Positions 34,542-46,689 of a stretch of 64,000 bases of DNA are shown piece after piece. The notes under the pieces are model-generated. The model was not told where the DNA came from. It did no database searches and was given only the letters and a program-made list of their open reading frames with translations. Position numbers and translations under genes: made by a program. Positions within the stretch are counted from its first letter, which is position 1. Every line of letters starts with the position of its first letter. Location: contig JAAOMT010000070.1 in assembly GCA_016748015.1 (NCBI GenBank), forward strand, positions 188,420 to 252,419, in the 5' to 3' direction. The stretch is from Geosiphon pyriformis (taxonomy: Eukaryota > Glomeromycota > Glomeromycetes > Archaeosporales > Geosiphonaceae).

Positions 34542-35363
34542 AAAAATTATTCTAGCCACAGTTATTCTGTGTAGTTTCGATTGAAAGGTTTTTTCAATGA
34601 TTCAAAAACTCTTAGACTTGGAAAATTTTCCCCGAATTGACTTGATGTGATTGGGTGATGCTGTTTAACAGCAAATTCTCTACAGAAAATAATAAATATT
34701 AAGTAAATAATACTAGGAAAGTTAACTAATTTCTTGAAAGATCTACCTACATAACAGAACTTTTGATTTTTTGTCTTTGGGTTCTCGCAATTAGTGACGC
34801 ACTTGTCACGCAAAATGTGACATTTAGTAAGAGTTAACTGTGATGAATTGAATTTAAAAAAAAAACCCCCTCATCCTCCTCCATTTTGAGTAAATTATTC
34901 ACACTAAAAGTATAATGAGAAGCTCAAAGAATTTGGAATTGTGACAGGCTTCACCATAAATTCATGCATTTTTAGTAATTTTCCCAACAGAATATTCTTG
35001 GAAAGAATTTTCTGTTCAACACTTAGAAGTTGTGAGTACTTATATATATATTTCTACAATGGTACAAAGTTGAGAAATTTGGTAGAAATAACACTGCTTC
35101 TTTTTTGTTTATTTTGCGTGTGACAAGACACCAAGCGACAAATTAGAAATAAACCATAGATACATTGGCTCCAATCTGATTAATGTTAACAGTGTGCAAG
35201 CAATAATCTTATTATGCTGCTGCATCATCACTCGTACCTTGATGCTGATAAGTGTTAAGAGCAATGTGGAATCCCAAACAAATAATATCGATATATCATC
35301 CCTTATAATAACAAAAACTGATAGTAAAAGTTTTCTGAGACATTTCGGCTCTTTCTCATCAAA

Positions 35364-35392
35364 CCCCCCCCCCCTCCACCCCACCCCCCTCC
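35364..35392 (-). promoter_or_regulatory. C-rich tract with G-quadruplex potential on the minus strand
   Basis: An 11-C run is followed by tccaccccacccccctcc. The complementary strand has at least four runs of three or more G with one- to four-base loops. It lies about 180 bases before the start codon at 35568. Strand-asymmetric GC of this kind is rare in this window. A regulatory role is inferred only. Confidence 0.4.
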
Positions 35393-35567
35393 AAAAAAAC
35401 TAATTTTTCTTGTAAGACTCGAGTAATAAGCTTGGAACTTACAAAAAACTATTAGAAATCTTGGCAGTTTAACATTTCCTTTTAGACGAATCCAGAACAC
35501 AGTTCCCCTTTCCATTTTTTCTAAAATACGTTTCACCTGGCTCCTTGGCACAATTCACTTCAAAATA

Positions 35568-36791
35568 ATGAAGCCTTGTCGCTTCGTTATTGTTTTCTGG
35601 GCGTTCCTATCTCTAACTGCCTTATCGATAGTATGTCCACAGCCAATTTCAATTGGTTTACCTAGTCGCAGCTCCTCTTTGACAACAAACTTTCCAAGGC
35701 AATTATTCAAACGAGAGATTGAAGAAAAAAATACTCTTTCACCAAATCATAGCAAGACCGCAGATCTTTACACTACACCCGATAAGACTTTAACACACGT
35801 AAACGCAGAAACCTCACATATAAATTCAACATTAAATCACCCAAACAGTGAAGCCCATAAAAATAGTCAATATCAAGTGGAAAATACAAATAATTCGATC
35901 TATGAAACCGGAGTAGATAAAAAAAATAATACAATTTTTCTAAGCACTCAGGAAGAAATAGAAGCCCTTGAAAAGGAAACTTCTACGATTCATAAAGTTA
36001 TAGTAATCTTATGCTCATTGGGAGGGGGGCTTCTTTTGGTGGCTATAGCTATAGCAATTCTTTACTGGAAGGTTCGTCGCCAACAAAAGATTGTAACCCA
36101 AGTGCAATACAATCAAAATCACGATGAGGACGCCACACCTTTATCAAAAGTTTCCGAAAATAATAGTAGCACTGACAGTCGTGGAGTTAGTATTGGAAAT
36201 GTCACATCAAATGATGGAGAAAGTGATTTCACACCAATTTCCCAAGAAAAAATGGTCACCAGAGTTCATCATAATTATATATTTCCTAATTCACCAATTT
36301 CTACTATTCAAATTGAAAGTCTTACGTCACAAACCACTGCTCCCTCAGCTCCACCTGCTGATAAAGTTGAAGCTTTGAATCATGAAGTTCAAGTATCATT
36401 TCCTATTGAATACTCATTTCCACCCTCCCTTTCATCTCCCCCAGCTTATACACCAACGGCACCACCTCTCTATTCACTCCCTCATCTACCTATAACTCAA
36501 GATTATGTTGATTCTTCTATGCAAGAAATAATACTGAATACTGAAGGCAACTATCTGCCTTCAGTTTCTCCTACATTTCCATGTTCAGCTGTTTTACGGA
36601 TGTCTTCAGTGCCACTACCTGCTCATGTACCATCACTTCGAACAAACCTAATCAGACAAATGTCAAAAACTAAAGATGACGTAAGTTTTGGACGGTCATT
36701 TAATTCACAACCTAATTCCCCGATAGACAACCTAGAATTTCCAGCTTCTAGACGAACACGACATCAACGGCATAATTCTTGTGAGATATGA
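35568..36791 (+). CDS. Secreted-type single-pass membrane protein with PTAP/PSAP and PPxY tail motifs, 407 aa
   Basis: This is the only long intact host-like ORF. Residues 1-25 are a signal peptide (basic MKPCRF start, then a hydrophobic core to about 22). The ectodomain, about 26-143, is Ser/Thr/Asn-rich with N-glycosylation sequons at N60, N86, N108 and N120, and a Lys-Arg pair at 48-49 that could be a Kex2 site. A transmembrane segment spans about 144-167 (GGGLLLVAIAIAILYW), followed by the stop-transfer KVRRQQK. The tail, 168-407, carries PSAP at 259-262, PPAY at 291-294, PTAP at 296-299 overlapping PPLY at 299-302, and ends in a basic SRRTRHQRHNS segment. PPxY motifs usually bind WW domains of Nedd4/Rsp5 ubiquitin ligases. 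P(T/S)AP motifs bind TSG101/Vps23 of ESCRT-I. A role as a ubiquitin/ESCRT-coupled surface protein is inferred. I do not recognise an orthologue. Codon use differs from the repeats and there are no internal stops. The start is the first ATG before the signal peptide. Confidence 0.8.
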   Translation: MKPCRFVIVFWAFLSLTALSIVCPQPISIGLPSRSSSLTTNFPRQLFKREIEEKNTLSPNHSKTADLYTTPDKTLTHVNAETSHINSTLNHPNSEAHKNSQYQVENTNNSIYETGVDKKNNTIFLSTQEEIEALEKETSTIHKVIVILCSLGGGLLLVAIAIAILYWKVRRQQKIVTQVQYNQNHDEDATPLSKVSENNSSTDSRGVSIGNVTSNDGESDFTPISQEKMVTRVHHNYIFPNSPISTIQIESLTSQTTAPSAPPADKVEALNHEVQVSFPIEYSFPPSLSSPPAYTPTAPPLYSLPHLPITQDYVDSSMQEIILNTEGNYLPSVSPTFPCSAVLRMSSVPLPAHVPSLRTNLIRQMSKTKDDVSFGRSFNSQPNSPIDNLEFPASRRTRHQRHNSCEI

Positions 36792-38825
36792 AAAATATTC
36801 GTCTAATTCCTCAAATTCAGGACTACTATTATTATTATTGTTATTATTATTACTATTATTACTATCATAATTCTCTCCTCCAGAAAGTCCTGAACCCTAC
36901 ATTTTTAATCTTAATTGACACTCAATTTTTTTATTGCCTGTTTGTTTTTTCACAAAATTCCCACTCGACGGTTAAAAAACTGAAAAGACTTTTCAAGTTT
37001 TCAAAAGATAATTTTTTTTATCATTTGAAATTTGTCATTGGTGAACCTGACTATATATACTCCTTTAAGAGCATTAGCTTCGGCACTCTTCTAACTACAC
37101 GTTTAGGAACTTACTTCAAAAAACACCAACCCATTTTTTTGATCAAATACCACAAAAAAAGGACATTCGACCTATCACCTAAAAGTTTAATATCTGTGAA
37201 ATAAAAGGACAACTAAGATTGGTGATGACGCAGGAGGATGATTAATCTAATAGTTGGCAAGGAACAAAAACAGGCTGACTTGCTGCGTCTGATGAAAAAT
37301 TCATAGACAATCCTGAAAGGCAAAATCAAAATTGAGAAATAGAAGGTGTTGAAGGATTGCCCGCTGCGAAGTTGACAAGTTTCAACATATAGAGATGGAT
37401 GAGGTAGCTTGCTGTTTGGACAAAAAATTTATTACCGGATTCCCATTCGGCATAAGCGCTCAATTTTCTTCACACAAAACATTTTAAGGGACAGCAACCA
37501 CGCTTTGTAGATATATAAAAATATATATATAATTTTTTTAATGAAGTTTCAACCATTCAAACTGATTATTATTGGTTCGTCTGGTTGTTCACATTTGTTT
37601 TAATAATGATGGTGGAGACAACCTTATCTCAATTTGGGATTCCTGAAAGATAGCTTTTCTTACCATTTTGATTTTCGAATTGGCTTCCAATTAAGATATG
37701 GAATGTTCCCACCATTCTTGCTCCGTATTATTTCTTTTTCACTTTGCACCTTTAAAAAAAAATTAAAATTCCATCCTTGTAGTTTTCTTTGTAAATAGAT
37801 TAATTTTAAAAATTCTGATGCTGTTTAATAAAACGCTCCTTTCAATCATTGCTTAATGTAACTGTTTTCATAAACGTTTATATTTAGACAAATTTTGATT
37901 CTTGAGAGTTAATTTTCTCCAAAAATCCCTTTCTACTCCATAATCATAATTCTTGCATCATACCAATACCTTTTACTCATCATGTATTAAGATAGTTAAG
38001 AATCGATATTATATTCGCTTGCCAATTGTCATTCGATAAAGCTAACATTGAAAGTCTATAATTTCCAAATTTAATTTTCTGTGGCTTGAAGGCAGGGGCT
38101 TCATTTAATTCCAACTGGATTCTGAAAAATCCGAATTTTCCACGTGACAAACCCAGACAGTGAACATGTCAAATTCGGGGATTCAAAATATATTTCAACC
38201 TTTGTTTTAAACGAAATATAGGTAACACACATGCAATAAAAATTAACATTAACCGGAAAAGCAGCCTACTTTTTCTTAATTATACGTTGGAATTTCAGAA
38301 TGTCAGGTGTTTGACGAAAGAATTGAGTTCTCTTTAGATTTATCTTTTAAATGTAGTTTATAATATCCTTCATGATTTTTTGAAAATTGATTCAATATGC
38401 TTTTGTATTAAAATGTTTGCATTATATTGTATTAATCTTTTTTTGTTGTTGTTGTTGTTACTATCTTTATTATTATTACTTTTTGCCAACCATTTTTTTT
38501 CACAATTGCTGTCTTTGATTAATATAATTTAAATTATAAAATTTACCTTTTACTGTTATTACTGTTTTAATTATTATTTTAATCGAAAAAATTCAAAAAA
38601 ATAAATTATAAACAGTATTTACTTTTTTCTTTTGTTATTATTGTTATCATTATTTTGCTATTATTTTGATTTAAAATTAAAAAGTTAGTAGTTTTTAATT
38701 ACATATATATTTTTTTTTGTATTAAATTTTTAATAAAAAATTGATATATAATTAAATACTTTATGTTATTAGTTAAACCAAATTTATTATTAACAATTAA
38801 CTTTTTATTACAATTAGCTTTTAAT
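36792..38825 (+). other. Downstream region of the membrane-protein gene, no further gene seen
   Basis: It begins with the presumed 3' UTR, including a tattattatt microsatellite at 36832-36869 that creates a false poly-Tyr frame (36788-37204). From about 37200 to 38300 the composition is host-like without a credible ORF. From 38400 it becomes AT-rich with (TTG)n at about 38441-38459 and attattatta runs. Confidence 0.6.
36832..36869. repeat. (ATT)n microsatellite
   Basis: Mostly uninterrupted att/tta triplets with two tgt/act variants, just after the stop codon of the membrane-protein gene. Confidence 0.9.
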
Positions 38826-39546
38826 TTAGAATTTAAGATGATTGGGCTAGAATGAATTTGGTTTATTGTGAGAAGTGTGGGCATTTTGGGTATTCAGCTC
38901 TTGAATGTGATACTTCAGACATGTTTATACTGCTGTCATCCAAAAAATCATATAAAAAGATTGCTTCAGAGGAAGTTTGCTTTTGGCTTGTTAAGTTATA
39001 TAAGAAAAAAAATGTTCTGATCTCTTGTTCTACTGCCTTTGGTGGCAAATCTTGAACCCAAGTGGTTTCACTTGCTGATTTTTCTGGTGGTACTCATTTT
39101 GGGTCTGGTTCTAGTTCTCCTCCTTTTGGTGTTTCAAGTTTAGGTGGTACTTTTCCTTCTATTTTTACTGATACCTCTTTTTTAAGTAATTGTTTGGCTT
39201 TCTTGGAATGTTTCTTGGAACTTTTAACTGATCAAGTTTCTGGTATTATGCACAAGCTCAACAATTTTAAATTGATGTCTCAAGCTTCTCTTTTTTTTTT
39301 CTTAGTTTTGAATACTCCAATGACTGCTAATTTGGATCTGAATTTGACAATGATTTTGGATGGCCCTAACTTAATGTCTCCACTTCTTTCTTTTATTGTT
39401 TTTGATGTTTCGGTTTTTGGTCTAAGTAGTTCAAAAGTGCCAACTACCAAGATAGGTTTTTTGAAATCTAAGCTGGTGGCTTTCAATGTCTCTGTTGGCT
39501 CAGTGTTGGTAAAATTAGATCAGTTGTGTACTGGATTGGGCTTTTA
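38826..39546 (+). pseudogene. LINE ORF1, C-terminal half
   Basis: The zinc-knuckle text CEKCGHFGYSALEC has C, C and C in place, but the His is Tyr. A frame break near 39053 leads into WVSLADFSGGTHFGSGSSSPPF and then the helix FLECFLELLTDQVSGIMHKL. The end is VPTTKIGFLKSKLVAFNVSVGSVLVKLDQLCTGL. It aligns with 63787-63260 of the LINE at the right edge. Confidence 0.75.
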
Positions 39547-39584
39547 AGTATCTTTACTCTCCTAATGAATAGTTTAATATAAAA

Positions 39585-42500
39585 AGTTGCTACATGCAAT
39601 GTTTGTAGCATTAATGTGCCGGCTAAGCAAAAAAATATTGTGTGTTGGCACATGAAATCTGGTAATATGATTTCTATAATCACAGAAATGAAATTGAGAT
39701 TTAGTATTAGGCCTTGGATTATAAACAAGTTTAATAGTATGTAGATGTTTATGTTTGGTTTGAATAAAGGTTTTCTTGGTGCTGGAGTGGTGATTATCAT
39801 AAACAATTCCTTGGCTCGACATGTTTTCAAGATTAAGAAGATGTCTGGTTATGTCATTTCTGTTTGGCTTCTTTTCAGAAGCAAGCTTTTGGTCACAATT
39901 TTAGGCTTGTATGCTGGTGCCTCTGTTGAAACCAGGTTTGGTCAAGCAATTGAAGTTAATTTTTTTATTGCAAGGGCAGTTAATACCAGTACTTTCATGG
40001 TCTTGAATGGGAATTTTAATGAGAATAGTTCTAAGAAAAATGCAAGCTTTCAATTCTGTTTAGATTTGGGTTTGGTCAATATACTTGGAGATTATCATTT
40101 GGCCAAGGCTTCCATATAGAGCAATTTGAAGGGGGTCGAAAAGGTTATTGATTACATTTTTGTTAGTGAGTGTCTGTTGTTAACAATTGCTGGTTATGAA
40201 GTTGCCTCTACTTCTGATTTTTTTAATACTAATCACAAGACTGTCATGGTGTATTTCTGTCAAGTTTTCTTCTGTGTTTAATGGGTTCTTATTCGTAAAT
40301 GTTAATGGAAATCTTGAGAATATGTAGAATTTGCTAGAGAGAGTGATGATAGATTCGGCTAATAAGATTTTCTCTAAACATTGGTTTCGCAATGTTAATT
40401 GTTTTTTCAACAAACATTTTTCTAAGTTTTTTAAACTGGAACTGCTGATTGTCAAAGTGGTTAAGTTTCTTCAATCTGGTAACTTTTTTAGGACTGCTTT
40501 ACTGCTTGATACTTGGTTAATTGCTGATAAAGTTAGAGCTTTTGAAGTTTAGGACATATTAGATAATGACACCAGCAGAGTAAACACTTTTAATTGCTTG
40601 TCCAGGATTAGGAAAAGTTACTGTTGTTCCAAAATGCATGAGTCTAAAACTGTTCAATCTGTTGCTATTAGATGTGCTATTAATAAAAAGATGGAAAATT
40701 TTTGTTCAGATAAAGACTGTAAGATCAAAAGTATTTTAAATAAGCCATTTCATAAAGTAATCCTTGACTATTTAATTGTTAATGATAAGTTGGTGTTGGA
40801 CTCTGATAAGGTTAAATCCAAGGTAGATACTATAATAGAGGGATGGACCAGAAAACGTTTAGTTTCTGGGTCTTTGTTTGATCTTTGGATTTATTAATAT
40901 GCCCCTTTGTATTATGTAGATGACAATGCCTTTTCTAGTGTCATAGATGCTATTAGTTTCAGTGAGCTGAATCAAGTTGTCAAATATTTACCAAATAGAA
41001 AGGCTGCTGGTCTTAGTGGTATTCCTAATGAATTGTGGAAACATTGTGATAATAATGTTCTCAGGAGTTTTTTTGATCTTTTGAATTTGTGTTTAAGATT
41101 GGAGGCTGTTTCTTTTTTGTAAAAGAGAGTGTGAGTTTTTATGATACCAAAGCTTTATGAATAGAATGGTGTCTTGACAAATACTCATCTTATTGCATTA
41201 ATTGAAACTGCTTGTAAGATTTTTTCTAAAATTCTTTCAAATTGGATTTTTTTTGTTTACAGTAAGTTCAACATTCTCCATGAGAATAATTTCTCAGTTT
41301 TGAAGAGTACTTCAATGCAGTCTCCTGTTTTTGCAGTCAGTTTGGTGGTCAAAAATGCTTTGGAAAAAGACAGAGAGGTTTGGTTGGTTTTGTAGAATAT
41401 GCACAAGACATATGATTTAGTTGGGTGGTATCACTTGAGAACTAGTTTGTGGCATATCAAAATGTGTGAGAGGTTCATTGAATTTTTTGGTAGAATTTAC
41501 AAGAATAGATTGAACAGAGTTATGCCAGATTTTGGCCTTTTAGATAGGTATTAAGTTTTTGATGGCCTCAATTAGAGTGAAGTGTTTTCTCCTCTTCTTT
41601 GGCATATTTTTTATGACCCCTTTTTGTGTAAAATCAAAAGACAAAAAAGTGTATGTGATTACAAGATTGATACCAAGTTTGTGGCCAAGATGGACAGAAT
41701 TGATAACATGAGTGGGATGATCTTCTTTTTTGCAACTGGAGCTTTTGTGGATAATACTATCTGAATTGGAAATAGCCAATCTGCTATTCAGTTTATATTG
41801 AACATTGCCAGTAAGTTTTTCTTGATAAATAATATTTCAATTAACAATGACAAAATAGTTGCTATTTCTATCAATAAAAAAATAAAAGATGCTGCTTTCA
41901 AGATTAGTGGGTTCCCTATTTCGATTGCCAAGTGTGATATACTTTACAGGTACTTGGATATTTTTTTGTCCACAAATGATCTGTCTAAACCCAGTTTGGC
42001 TAAAACTTAGTCTGATGTTAAATTTTTTTTCAATATGGTGTTAAGAAAAATAATTTCGGATAAGCAGTTTTTGTATTTGGTCTTGACAGTTCTGTAGCCC
42101 ATTGTTGGCTATTGTATCCAGTTTAGTTTTATACTTTTTACTGTTTGCTGGTATTGGAATGCTTTGGTTAGGAAAGGTTTTAAGTCAAAAACTGGGCTGC
42201 TATGTGATTTTCCATGCAAAATACTATATTATTTAGTGTTATATGGTCTAAAAACATTTAAACAGATTCAGGCTGAAGGAAAGTCAGCATCAGTTGTCAG
42301 TTTTACTAATGCTTCTAAGATTCTTGGTCAGCTTTTTAAGCACAGATTTCTGGATTTGCAAGTTTTGAGCTGGGCTTCTCTGAACTTTTTGCAATATTCT
42401 GTACAGTTATGTGTTAGTCCTTTAAACAATTTTTTGGCTGGAATTGTGTGTGTTTTTTTAGACAATAGTATTTCTATGACTAATTATTTGCCTTGTGCTT

Positions 42501-43397
42501 TTTGTTGTCCAAACAGGTTTCCTGTTTTGAAAGTTTTGGGGCCATTATTGTATTATGATCATGTTAGTTCCTTGAAGAGCTTTGGTGTGGCTTTCTGTGA
42601 CCAATTTTTAAATAAATGTGATAAGGTTCTGGATTGAAAGATGTTTCGATGTTGAAAGAAATTGGACCGTAGGAGTTCTGTGTCCTCTTGGTTTGTTTTG
42701 GTGTCAAATTTTTTACATAATAATGTGTTCATGTCTATGCCTTCTGATGGAGATTCTATGTTGGATGTTGGTAATATGTTGTTGTTTGATCAGTTTTCTG
42801 ATATTAAGAGTGGCTTGCTTAAAATCTGGTCAAATATTTTTACTATATATATAAATGGTTCTTTAAAAAGACTTGGTTTTGTTGATGTGGCTGGGGGTGC
42901 TGCTGTGTTTTTTTCTGAGATTGATATGGGCATTGGAATTCGGGTTTTTGGGCATTTGTTTTCTATAATAACTGAATTACAGGCTGTTGCTTTGGCTTTA
43001 GAATGCGTGTTCTCTTTTTGTTCAGTGGTGGTGTATTTGGACAGTTATGCTGCTTTGAATGTATGTGTTTCAGAATTGAGGTTACCTCGTTCTGATTTTT
43101 GCAGTTGTTGTTAGATGTAGAGGAAACATATTGTAAATTTGATTGCTAATAAAGACATTCTGTGGTTTGATCAAAAATCAAAGGCCATTCAGAAGTTCTA
43201 GGTAATGTTTGTACAGATGCTTTGGCAGGGGGAGCTGCTCACTTTTTCTTGCTGTTGTCAACTAATGTGTGTAAGCGCTTTATTGTGGCTAATAGACTGC
43301 CAGTTTCTGATAATGTTTGTCATTTTGTTTAGAATGTTTTTAGATTGGTGAATTGAATACATTGGGAAATTGGTCCCAGTTTTAGAGTTTTGGGTGG
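39585..43397 (+). pseudogene. LINE ORF2, first part (endonuclease, RT, RNase H)
   Basis: The endonuclease at 39585-40260 has KLRFSIRPWIINKF and GAGVVIIINNSLARHV, but the GGDFNED block reads LNGNFNENS. RT at about 40900-41860 has NRKAAGLSGIPNELWKHC and FVDNTI at 41750-41755 in place of FVDD. The RNase H at 42840-43110 starts IYINGS (normally YTDGS) and has TELQAVALALEC and VYLDSYAALNVC. Stops and frame changes are frequent. It is cut by the Ty3 element downstream of RNase H. Confidence 0.8.
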
Positions 43398-44234
43398 TGT
43401 TACTTATAGAAATATAGGAAATATATTAGCATGATTATTAGCCAATTAGAAGTAGGCATAGTAAAGGTGGAATTCCAGAATTTCTCTCAGGAATTGCAGG
43501 ATTCCAGGAATTTCAGGATTCCCCAATGAGGAATTACAGAATTCCAAAATTCCAGGATTCTTCTCAAAGGAATTGCAGGATTTCAGGAATTCCAGAATTC
43601 CTGTCGTGAAGAATCGAGGAATTGAAGAATTTTAATTATGTATATATAGCAATAGTGTTAGAAACAGAAAAGACAGAATTGATACCACAGAATTCTTAGT
43701 TTAGAAACAAAATCATCAAATAAATAATTATTTCATATCTCAATTTGCTTTCCACTATCAACACTTTATGTTGATAGTAATTAATACATAACTACACTGA
43801 AACAATAGCTCTTGATCACAGCTATTGACGGAATATTAAATCTGCAAATTGCCTTGGCTTATTTCTTTAGATTTCTTTATTTTTCTTTATTTTCTGTGAT
43901 TTTGTTATCGTGCACTAACCAATTGATTAAAAGCGCTGATTACTAATGTCAAGGATTGTCTGGTAAAAGACCTCTGCGAGAGGGTAGGCCATGTACAGAA
44001 GATACGAAATACTTATCAGAGGATTGCTGGCCACCAAGCCAAGAAAAAAATTGACAGACTTGCGAGTCTGGGAAGCTATGGATAAAACCATTATTGAATC
44101 TCTGTTCATTATACAAAAGACTCCATCAAAACCTTCAGATACAACCCTTTCAGAACATCATCAACAAAAATAGCTTTTGAGCACCAAGTTACAGGTTTTA
44201 TTTAATCCAACCAAAGAAATATTCACCTGTAACA
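43398..44234 (+). repeat. 5' LTR
   Basis: Begins TGTTACTTATAG and ends CCTGTAACA. A block at 43470-43632 contains many gaattcc/ggaattcc variants spaced about 20-30 bases. It is followed by tatgtatatatagcaatagtg, a probable TATA box. It aligns with 52687-53500 and 14643-15487. Confidence 0.92.
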
Positions 44235-44254
44235 TTTGGTGCTCCCTGTAAGAT
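44235..44254 (+). other. Primer binding site (tggtgctccctgtaag)
   Basis: Two bases after the LTR the sequence is tggtgctccctgtaag. TGG fits pairing with a tRNA 3' CCA. The tRNA species cannot be named without the tRNA set of this genome. Confidence 0.65.
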
Positions 44255-46680
44255 ATAATTCTACAGAAAACCAGCACCAACGACACCAAACCAAAAGTGG
44301 CAGAATCAGAAAATATAGGAGCAAACCATTTAGAATTCACGAAATTCTTGTTTCAACAATACAGCCAATAATTAGGATTGAACAGTAATCATTACCCAGC
44401 CGAATCAGCCTTCAACTTTTACGTCAACGACAAAATTACTGAATGCTTAGGAGGAACAGGTAACATTAAAGCAGCAAGAGAAAACTTTTACACAGAATTA
44501 TTTCAACACATCAACTTACCAAGGAACTATAGTTTTACACCAATAATCAAAAAAATCAACCAAACTATTGAAAGGTACACTAAACAACAATTTCCCATTA
44601 CCTATGCAGACAAAGGTAAAGGAAGAATACAAACACCAGCAGCAACACCAAAAGGAATACAGTTACTTAGTTGGAAGAAACACAGAGTAGAATCACTAAC
44701 CGCTCTATCATATCACTACACACCTGGAAGCACCATTAACATCTCATCAGCAGACACGTCCACCTCAAACACAACATCAACATTTGGAAGATTTTAGTTC
44801 CAAAGCAAACAATAGAAGGAAGACTTACTAGGACCATATAGAGTGTATTTTGAAGAATTTAAATCATGATTACCAACTTCATCAGGAATTCGATCACTGC
44901 CATCTCAACCAGACTTTGAAACCATTACCCCGTAGAAACTATCTGAAGAAGAAGAGAAAGAAGAATCGGAAAGTCAAGAATTTATTTATCAAAACCCAAT
45001 CACTGAAAACCCAGAAGTTGAAACTCTAAATCTTCAAGCTCAGCAAAATCTAAATCTAGAAAATTCGGAAATCGAAACTCCGAATTATCAAAAGCAGAAC
45101 AATTCAAATTCCGAATTAATTAATCAGCAAAACTTATCTCCGGTAATTGTCATTGATCAACCACTGATTAATTCCATAGCCAAACTCATACAACAGCCAT
45201 TTCAACTACCACCCCAACAACCAGTACAACAACAACTGCTTCAACAGCCACCACAACCACCTAACTTAGATCCAATGGCCTATGCACCAATTGCAAAACT
45301 TGACAACTTTACTGGCAAAAAGGATGACACTCAAGTATGGCTGAATAATATAGAAAAGGCCATCGCAGCCAACGAATGGAATGACGCTCAAGCAATGCAA
45401 GCCATTCCCTACTTTCTCAAGGATACCACCGATTCATGGTATCAGAGCTTGGTTAATAAACCACAAGATTTCAATGCCTTCAAAGCAGAATTTCTAAGAT
45501 ACTTCAGCAATAATAACAGCATCAATCGCCTAGTCAATACATTCACCACCATAAAACAGGGAGAAACTGAAGCAGTTACCACTTACCTGGAATGCTTCCA
45601 TCAAAACCTGCGCCAAATTCAAGCAATTGATGCCAACTATTTTACAGCACCACAGATACTCAATCAGTTTATCCGTGGCCTGTACAGCAGCATTTTACAA
45701 CATGTATATCTGTTGCATCCTAGCACCCTTCAAGACACAGTTACATGCACCAGAGATTTTGAATTCACTGAGTTAGAGACCAACCACGCCCAAGCCATTA
45801 ACCTAGTAATAAATGGATCATCTGAATTGGATTCCAAATTGGAAAAGTTCAGTGAATCAATTAATAAGAAATTAGAAAGATACTTAGCTGACAATCACAC
45901 CATTTATTAGCCTCCACAACAACACAATAATCAAAGGAATTCTAATCGTAGCCAAAATCAATCACATCTATCATCTTCAACAGCACCTAGTCTAACATGG
46001 CAGCCAGAAATGCATGTCTGCCACAACTGTGGTAAACAAGGCCATATTCAAGTTAATTGCCATACTTATAACAATCAACGATCAGAAAATCAATACAAAA
46101 ACCCTGATTACCAGTTCCAAACTCCAAATTGTTATCCAAATCACAATCAAAACCAATATCAAAATACTTACCTGCCAATAATGCAGCAACCAATCTACTA
46201 ACTGCCAGTATATCAAACCCCAGTTTATCAACTGCAGCCACTGGCAATTTATCAATAGCAGTTCCCAATAATTTATCAGCTGCAGCCCCAAATAATTTAT
46301 TAGTCTCAACCATCAATTCAAACACCACTCCAAAACTTAGCTATGATGACATCAGGAAACCTGAGACCCAGAATTGCTCAAAATTGGAGATCGGCGATGG
46401 TTGTTCATCAACCGATCCCCAGTTCCTTTCACCAAAGCTTAGGATCCTGTTCTCAGAATTTGGGTACTGGTGCCACTCAACACCCGAATTCCCAAAACTA
46501 TTTAAGTCTCCTGGTTACTCCAGAAGACATCACATCCAGCAACTTGGAATCAGACCAACCAATAACACTTACCAACAACATCCTACCAGCAATAGTCACC
46601 AATGACAAATCATTAGCAGCCATCTTCTCTTTTGAACTGGAGGGACCATCCCGATTACTGTTATTTAGTGGAGCCATTCT
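44255..46680 (+). pseudogene. gag region of the Ty3 element
   Basis: The reading can be followed from about 44255, where an ATA stands at a plausible original ATG. The N-terminal open part (44378-44797) is of unknown fold. The capsid part is 45275-45900 (MAYAPIAKLDNFTGKKDDTQ, then TTDSWYQSLVNKP, FLRYFSNNNSINRL, LNQFIRGLYSSI), a Retrotrans_gag pattern. A CCHC zinc knuckle, CHNCGKQGHIQVNC, is complete at 46019-46060. A Gln/Pro/Tyr-rich tail with short tandem repeats (yqlqp, 46195-46310) follows. Stops lie at about 44366, 44798, 44867, 44933, 45908, 46199 and 46256. Confidence 0.85.
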
Positions 46681-46689
46681 CGAGGAGAA

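Larger units (their letters stand above)
34130..35567 (+). other. Host-like upstream region of the membrane-protein gene
   Basis: Base composition is more balanced than in the flanking repeats. No convincing ORF is present on either strand; the short frames at 34562-34813 and 35109-35551 look accidental. The region holds a (TTTCC)5 run at 34517-34541 and a C-rich tract at 35364-35392. It most likely contains the promoter and 5' UTR of the gene at 35568. Confidence 0.5.

Noticed and set aside
35109-35551. Minus-strand frames with a Gly-rich run
   Set aside because: The glycines come from the C-rich tract; nothing else in the frames is protein-like.
36788-37204. 138-aa frame overlapping the end of the membrane-protein gene
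   Set aside because: Its Tyr run is a translated ATT microsatellite and the rest has no domain or codon pattern; it is 3' UTR.
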